Shown: positions 5,496 to 8,680 of the stretch, piece after piece | Position numbering within the stretch: the stretch's first letter is position 1 | How the letters are laid out: each line of letters opens with the position of its first letter | Program-made: the position numbers and the translations under genes | The notes under the pieces: generated by a model | Told to the model about the DNA's origin: nothing | Seen by the model: only the letters and a program-made list of their open reading frames with translations | The model's database searches: none | Source: JBOGZI01 sp050697275 | Lineage (GTDB): Bacteria; Actinomycetota; Thermoleophilia; Solirubrobacterales; 70-9 | DNA length: 8,680 nucleotides | Reading direction: 5' to 3' | Assembly: GCA_050697275.1 (NCBI GenBank) | Contig: JBOGZI010000148.1 | Coordinates: 1 to 8,680 of the forward strand

Positions 5496-5936
5496 ATGTA
5501 CCAGTTCAGCCGAGCCATCTACTGTGAGCTCGCCCCTCGGATCGAGAGGCGAGAGGGGGATGACGAGGCCTACGCCGCCGCCAGGCATGAGCTGCTGAAG
5601 GCGTGCGAGGCGACGATCGAGCGCCTGGCCGCCGATCACCGTTACTTCGCGCGGCCTATTCAGACGCTGTTCACCGACGTACGCGAGCTGTTCACGCTCA
5701 GCGAGCAGGTCCGCGTCTACATGGTGATCGAGCAGTACATCGAGAAGGCGGTTGAGCACGTCGAGTCGCTGCCCGACCACCTGACGGCGAACGGCACGCC
5801 GCGCTGCTGTCCCGCGAACACGCGCAAGGGGACTCCGTGCCAGCGCGAGCCGAGGCCGGGCAAGGAGTACTGCCCCTCCCACCGTCACCTCGAGGAGACC
5901 TTCGGCGAGGCCGCTGAGGTTGCGGCCGCCGCCTGA
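5496..5936 (+). CDS. uncharacterised protein with a C-terminal Cys/His zinc-type motif
   Basis: A 146-residue protein whose family I cannot name with certainty. Residues ~1-95 look mostly alpha-helical, with long amphipathic stretches at about 22-47 and 66-92, and no signal peptide or membrane segment. After a short linker comes a compact cysteine motif: Cys104-Cys105, Cys115, Cys126 and His129, spaced C-x9-C-x10-C-x2-H around a T-x-x-G-x-P-C core and an EYCPSH end. Motifs of this form, with one Cys before a Thr-x-x-Gly segment and a final Cys-x2-His, recur in many small bacterial and phage proteins and are presumed to bind zinc (established pattern, function unknown). The tail is Ala/Glu-rich. 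It is divergent from the sigma gene across an AT-rich region and convergent with a methyltransferase. A nucleic-acid or protein-interaction role is possible but only inferred. Confidence 0.75.
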   Translation: MYQFSRAIYCELAPRIERREGDDEAYAAARHELLKACEATIERLAADHRYFARPIQTLFTDVRELFTLSEQVRVYMVIEQYIEKAVEHVESLPDHLTANGTPRCCPANTRKGTPCQREPRPGKEYCPSHRHLEETFGEAAEVAAAA

Positions 5937-5965
5937 GGGCACCGACGCGCACCACTCCTCCTCCT

Positions 5966-6006
5966 GCACTGCCGTCGCGGACCCCGCCGGGCCGCGGCGG
6001 CAGCGC
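5966..6006. terminator. bidirectional hairpin between convergent genes
   Basis: GCCGTCGCGG (5971-5980) pairs with CCGCGGCGGC (5992-6001) as a 10-bp stem with one T-G wobble and an 11-nt loop. Two more pairs extend it outward (5970-6002 and 5969-6003). After one A-C mismatch come two further G-C pairs. It sits in the 76-bp gap between two gene ends (5936 and 6013), where a terminator serving both strands is expected. There is no T-run on either side, as is common for hairpin terminators in high-GC actinobacteria. Confidence 0.6.
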
Positions 6007-6012
6007 TGTGTC

Positions 6013-6921
6013 CTAGGGCTTGCGGGCGCTGACCAGCAGGTTGTAGAAGAGCTGCGCGGGGAGGCGCGGCTCGAGCACCTGGTGGTCGAGTCGCTGCAGG
6101 GCCAGGTAGGAGCGGAAGGCGAAGAACTTCCAGCGCCAGGGGATCTCGTCCGGGACGGCGCTGCCCTCCAGGGTGCGCATCGTCCAGCCGTGCATGCTGG
6201 CCAGCAGCTCCTCGCCCCTCACCCGGACCCCGTCGAAGCCGGCGGCCGCGGCGAGCTGGCGGAGGCGGCCGGGGGAGAAGGCGTGGACGTCGACGTCGTG
6301 CTCGAGGGCGTGGCCGTTGGCGTCGGGCTCGGCCTCGTAGTCCCGCTTCGAGGCTCCGATAGCGCGACGCCAGAGCGGCGCCGCGAGCAGCGCCGAGCGC
6401 TTCGGCAGCGCCGCGAGCAGGTCGCCGTAGCGGGAGGGCTCGCCGCAGAAGGCGAGGGCCCCGCCCGGGCGCAGCACGCGGTGGAACTCGGCGAAGCCGC
6501 GCTCCACGTCGGGGATGTGATGGAGGACGGCGTGCCCGAAGACGAGGTCGAAGCTCTCGTCCTCGAAGGGGAGCCGCTCCGCCTCGCATTCCACCGTTCT
6601 CACCTTCAGCCCGAGACGCTTCGCATTGCCGCTCAGGGTCTTCAGCATCCCCGGTGAGATATCGGTGGCCGTGGCGCGCTCGACCGCACCGAGCTGGAGC
6701 AGGTTGAGCGAGAAGTAGCCGGTGCCGGCGCCGATCTCCAGCGCGTCGCCGAACGGCTCGCCCGGCCAACCCCCGAGCGCCTTGCGCAGCTTGACGCGAA
6801 CCTGCTGCTGCCCGACCGAGTCGAAGCTGATCCCCCACTTGGAGTCGTAGGAGGCGGCGGCGTGGTCGTGGTAGCGCTCGTTCACCTCCTTGATCCGCTC
6901 GGGGCTGGTCGGGGCTGGCAT
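6013..6921 (-). CDS. class I SAM-dependent methyltransferase (Methyltransf_11 type)
   Basis: A 302-residue methyltransferase that should bind S-adenosylmethionine. Motif I is LEIGAGTGYFS at 61-71, followed by the ribose-binding acidic residue Asp87 (ATDISPGML), FDLVFGHAVLHHIPD at 124-138, and RVLRPGGALAF at about 148-158. The N-terminus (NERYHDHAAASYDSKW) is a typical cap before such domains. Residues ~165-302 extend past the core fold and include an aromatic stretch (WRWKFFAFRSYLALQRLD) that may bind a lipid or large substrate. The frame stays open far upstream, but only ATG 6921 leaves a sensible N-terminus: TAAGAT (6935 down to 6930) lies 8 nt upstream, suggesting a leaderless transcript. 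The substrate is unknown. Its divergent partner is an Rv3030-like methyltransferase, so a shared glycan pathway is conceivable. Confidence 0.85.
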   Translation of the reverse strand: MPAPTSPERIKEVNERYHDHAAASYDSKWGISFDSVGQQQVRVKLRKALGGWPGEPFGDALEIGAGTGYFSLNLLQLGAVERATATDISPGMLKTLSGNAKRLGLKVRTVECEAERLPFEDESFDLVFGHAVLHHIPDVERGFAEFHRVLRPGGALAFCGEPSRYGDLLAALPKRSALLAAPLWRRAIGASKRDYEAEPDANGHALEHDVDVHAFSPGRLRQLAAAAGFDGVRVRGEELLASMHGWTMRTLEGSAVPDEIPWRWKFFAFRSYLALQRLDHQVLEPRLPAQLFYNLLVSARKP

Positions 6922-6990
6922 GGCGAGGGATCTTAGGCGCGGGCGACCGCCGCGGAGCCGGCGATCGCGAACGCGATCTATGTTCCGGGC
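6922..6990. promoter_or_regulatory. divergent promoter region with a perfect 16-bp dyad
   Basis: This 69-bp gap separates two divergent methyltransferase genes. On the minus strand TAAGAT (6935-6930) ends 8 nt before ATG 6921. On the plus strand TATGTT (6979-6984) ends 6 nt before GTG 6991. Both fit TAnnnT, and neither gene has a Shine-Dalgarno site. GATCGCG (6963-6969) and CGCGATC (6972-6978) form a perfect 7-bp inverted repeat with a 2-bp centre, directly abutting the plus-strand -10. It sits where a repressor would block the plus-strand promoter. Confidence 0.5.
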
Positions 6991-7737
6991 GTGGCCTACA
7001 CCCAGCAGGACCAGCCCCCCGGCGTGCCGCCGCTCGAGCTGACCGGCGAGCGGACCCTGCCGGACGTTCCCGAGGAGAACTACTGGTACCGGCGCCACGT
7101 CGCCGTCTACGAGTGGATCGCGGAGCGCTGCGCGGGGCTGCGGGTGGTCGATCTCGCCTGCGGCGAGGGCTACGGCTCGGACATCCTCGCCCGCAGCGCC
7201 GCCGAGGTGATCGGGTTGGACGCCAACCCGGAAGCCCACGAGCACGCTCGAGCCCGCTACCGGCGGGAGAACCTGACCTTCGAGTGCGGCCTGGTCGAGG
7301 ACTTCGACCAGTCCCGCGACGCGGTCGTCTTCCTGCAGACGATCGAGCACATCCATGAGCCGGAGCGGCTGCTCGAGCGGATCGCGCGGATCTCGCCGCT
7401 CGGCTACATCTCCACCCCGAACCGGCTCACCCTCGCCCCACCCGGCGCCGAGAAGTCCGACAACCCCTGGCACCTGCGCGAGTACGACGCCGCCGAGTAC
7501 CGCGAGCTGCTGGAGCCGCATTTCCCCGAGGTGGAGATCCTCGGCCTCTTCCACGCGCGGAAGCTGCGCGCCCACGAGCTCGCGATCCGGGCCGGCTGGG
7601 ACCGGATCCACCGGACGCTGCGGCTCACAGAGCCCTTCTACGACCGCTTCATCCCGGCGATCAGCGCCCGCGACTTCACCCTCCGCTCCGGCGATCTCGA
7701 GCGCGCGCTGGACTTTCTCGCCGTCTGCCGTCGATGA
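6991..7737 (+). CDS. SAM-dependent methyltransferase, Rv3030-like (methylated alpha-glucan locus)
   Basis: A 248-residue class I methyltransferase. The SAM-binding motif I is VVDLACGEGYGS (52-63), followed by Asp77 (IGLDANP), a FLQTIEHIHEPERLLERI segment (114-131) and YISTPNRLTLAPPG (139-152). The N-terminal LTGERTLPD (17-25) and ENYWYRRH (29-36), and the NPWHLREY segment (158-165), closely resemble my recollection of Mycobacterium tuberculosis Rv3030. That gene precedes the GH57 gene Rv3031 and glucosyltransferase Rv3032 in the methylglucose lipopolysaccharide locus. A GH57 gene follows here too, overlapping by 4 bp, which strengthens the match. The likely role is O-methylation of a sugar or polysaccharide in the cytosol, though the exact acceptor is unknown. 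The start is GTG 6991, with TATGTT 6 nt upstream and no Shine-Dalgarno site. Confidence 0.85.
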   Translation: MAYTQQDQPPGVPPLELTGERTLPDVPEENYWYRRHVAVYEWIAERCAGLRVVDLACGEGYGSDILARSAAEVIGLDANPEAHEHARARYRRENLTFECGLVEDFDQSRDAVVFLQTIEHIHEPERLLERIARISPLGYISTPNRLTLAPPGAEKSDNPWHLREYDAAEYRELLEPHFPEVEILGLFHARKLRAHELAIRAGWDRIHRTLRLTEPFYDRFIPAISARDFTLRSGDLERALDFLAVCRR

Positions 7738-8680
7738 CGCCCAGGGTTGCCAGGGCGATGGCGCCCAAACCCGGCACGCCCGGACGCGAAGCGGAGGACG
7801 TGCCGGTTGGTGATCTTTCGATCGTCCTCCACTCCCACATGCCCTACGTCGAGGGGTTCGGGACCTACCCGTTCGGCGAGGAGTGGCTGTTCGACGCGGT
7901 GGCGCGCTCCCATCTGCCGGTTCTCGAGGTCGCGGAGCGGCTGACGATGACGGTGACCCCCGTGCTCGCCGACCAGCTCGAGGCCGACGGGGTGGGGGAG
8001 CGGATGCTCGCCTTCCTGCGCCGACACCGGCTGGAGGCGGCGGAGCGCGACGCGACCGAGGCCGAGGAGCCGCTCCGGGACGCCGCTCTGGCCGAGGCCG
8101 ACCACTACCGCAGGGCGATCGAGCAGCTGGAGGGGTTCGAAGGGGGCGCCCTGGGGGCCTTCCAACGGGCCGAGCAGGACGGGCGCGTCGCACTGATGAC
8201 CTCGGCTGCGACCCACGCCGTGATGCCGAAGCTCGCCACGCTCGCCGGCCGCCGCCTGCAGGTGGACGCCGGCCTGCGCTCACACCGGCGGCGCTTCGCC
8301 GGCTATCGCGGGGCGGGTGGGGCGGAGGGGTTCTGGCTGCCCGAGTGCGCCTACGTCGCCGGGCTCGAAGGGGTGCTGGGGGAGCGCGGGATCGCCTACA
8401 CCTGCCTCGACCAGAGCGCCGACGAGCACGGGACCGAGGCGCTCACGCCCGTCCGCCTGCCCGGGGGGCCGGTCGGCTTCACGATCGACTGGCCCGCCGT
8501 CGAGCTGGTCTGGTCGGACCGGGGCTATCCCGCCGACCCCGCCTACCTCGAGTACCACCGCCTCTCGCCCCACGGGATCCGCCTCTGGTCGATCGGCGGC
8601 GATCCCTACGACGCCGAGGCGGCGCGCAGGCGGGCGGCCGGGCACGCGGCCGCCTTCCTGACCGCGGTCCGCGACCGGCT
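7734..8680 (+). CDS. 5' part of a GH57 glucan-acting enzyme (branching-enzyme type, Rv3031-like)
   Basis: The frame is open from ATG 7734 to the window edge: 315 codons of a protein whose relatives have roughly 500-550 residues. Family GH57 motifs are visible. Motif 1 is LHSHMPYV (32-39), followed by GTYPFGEEWLF. A TSAATHAVMP block corresponds to motif 2. GFWLPECAY carries the predicted catalytic nucleophile Glu204. A later segment, ELVWSDRGYPADPAYLEYHR, is typical of GH57 1,4-alpha-glucan branching enzymes. The general-acid Asp lies beyond the window. The ATG overlaps the methyltransferase stop as ATGA, implying translational coupling. ATG 7758 or GTG 7800 are alternatives, because the conserved domain begins only at about residue 27. 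With the upstream Rv3030-like gene it probably branches or remodels an alpha-glucan. GH57 membership is secure, and branching activity is inferred. Confidence 0.9.
   Translation, partial: MTPRVARAMAPKPGTPGREAEDVPVGDLSIVLHSHMPYVEGFGTYPFGEEWLFDAVARSHLPVLEVAERLTMTVTPVLADQLEADGVGERMLAFLRRHRLEAAERDATEAEEPLRDAALAEADHYRRAIEQLEGFEGGALGAFQRAEQDGRVALMTSAATHAVMPKLATLAGRRLQVDAGLRSHRRRFAGYRGAGGAEGFWLPECAYVAGLEGVLGERGIAYTCLDQSADEHGTEALTPVRLPGGPVGFTIDWPAVELVWSDRGYPADPAYLEYHRLSPHGIRLWSIGGDPYDAEAARRRAAGHAAAFLTAVRDR

Noticed and set aside
6922..8283. Minus-strand upstream extension of the methyltransferase frame, giving 756 codons in total
   Set aside because: The extension lies opposite the Rv3030-like and GH57 genes and encodes Arg/Pro-rich sequence. 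The real gene starts at ATG 6921, just after a -10-like hexamer.
1..8680. CRISPR arrays, tRNA or rRNA genes, transposases and phage genes
   Set aside because: I saw no spaced direct-repeat array, no tRNA-like cloverleaf or rRNA signature, and no transposase or integrase motifs. The window looks like ordinary chromosomal sequence.

Overview
The window is a high-GC bacterial chromosome segment with strong G/C bias at third codon positions. It most resembles a deep-branching actinobacterium of the Thermoleophilia/Solirubrobacterales type. That placement is inferred from three things: a secreted DUF11 protein ending in basic 9-residue RTX-like repeats, an Rv1264-type adenylate cyclase, and an Rv3030/Rv3031-like methyltransferase–GH57 pair. 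I could run no database search, so the family calls rest on motifs and remembered sequences.

Layout. (1) 2-115 (+): the last 37 codons of a gene whose tail resembles the FtsZ C-terminal peptide. (2) 214-1818 (+): a gamma-glutamyltransferase-family Ntn-hydrolase without a signal peptide. (3) 1876-2778 (+): a secreted protein made of signal peptide, DUF11 domain, nine-lysine linker and twelve 9-residue repeats. (4) 2781-3407 (-): a stand-alone LON substrate-binding-domain protein, convergent with gene 3 and divergent from gene 5. (5) 3425-4555 (+): a class III adenylate cyclase with an N-terminal regulatory domain. (6) 4565-5206 (-): an ECF-like sigma factor with no anti-sigma gene beside it. 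(7) 5207-5495: an AT-richer intergenic region with an imperfect 11-bp direct repeat and a doubtful small ORF. (8) 5496-5936 (+): an uncharacterised protein with a Cys/His (probable zinc) motif. (9) 5971-6001: a strong hairpin between convergent genes. (10) 6013-6921 (-): a class I SAM methyltransferase. (11) 6991-7737 (+): a second, Rv3030-like SAM methyltransferase. (12) 7734-8680 (+): the 5' part of a GH57 glucan-acting enzyme, overlapping gene 11 by 4 bp and running off the window.

Functional reading. Genes 11-12 look like the start of an operon for a methylated alpha-glucan, comparable to the mycobacterial methylglucose lipopolysaccharide locus. The divergent methyltransferase (gene 10) may or may not belong to it. 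The LON-domain gene and the cyclase have start codons only 17 bp apart with overlapping candidate -10 elements, so their expression may be mutually constrained. Several genes lack a Shine-Dalgarno sequence and instead carry a -10-like hexamer 6-9 nt before the start codon, which suggests leaderless transcripts. The DUF11/RTX gene and the Cys/His protein gene have strong Shine-Dalgarno sites.
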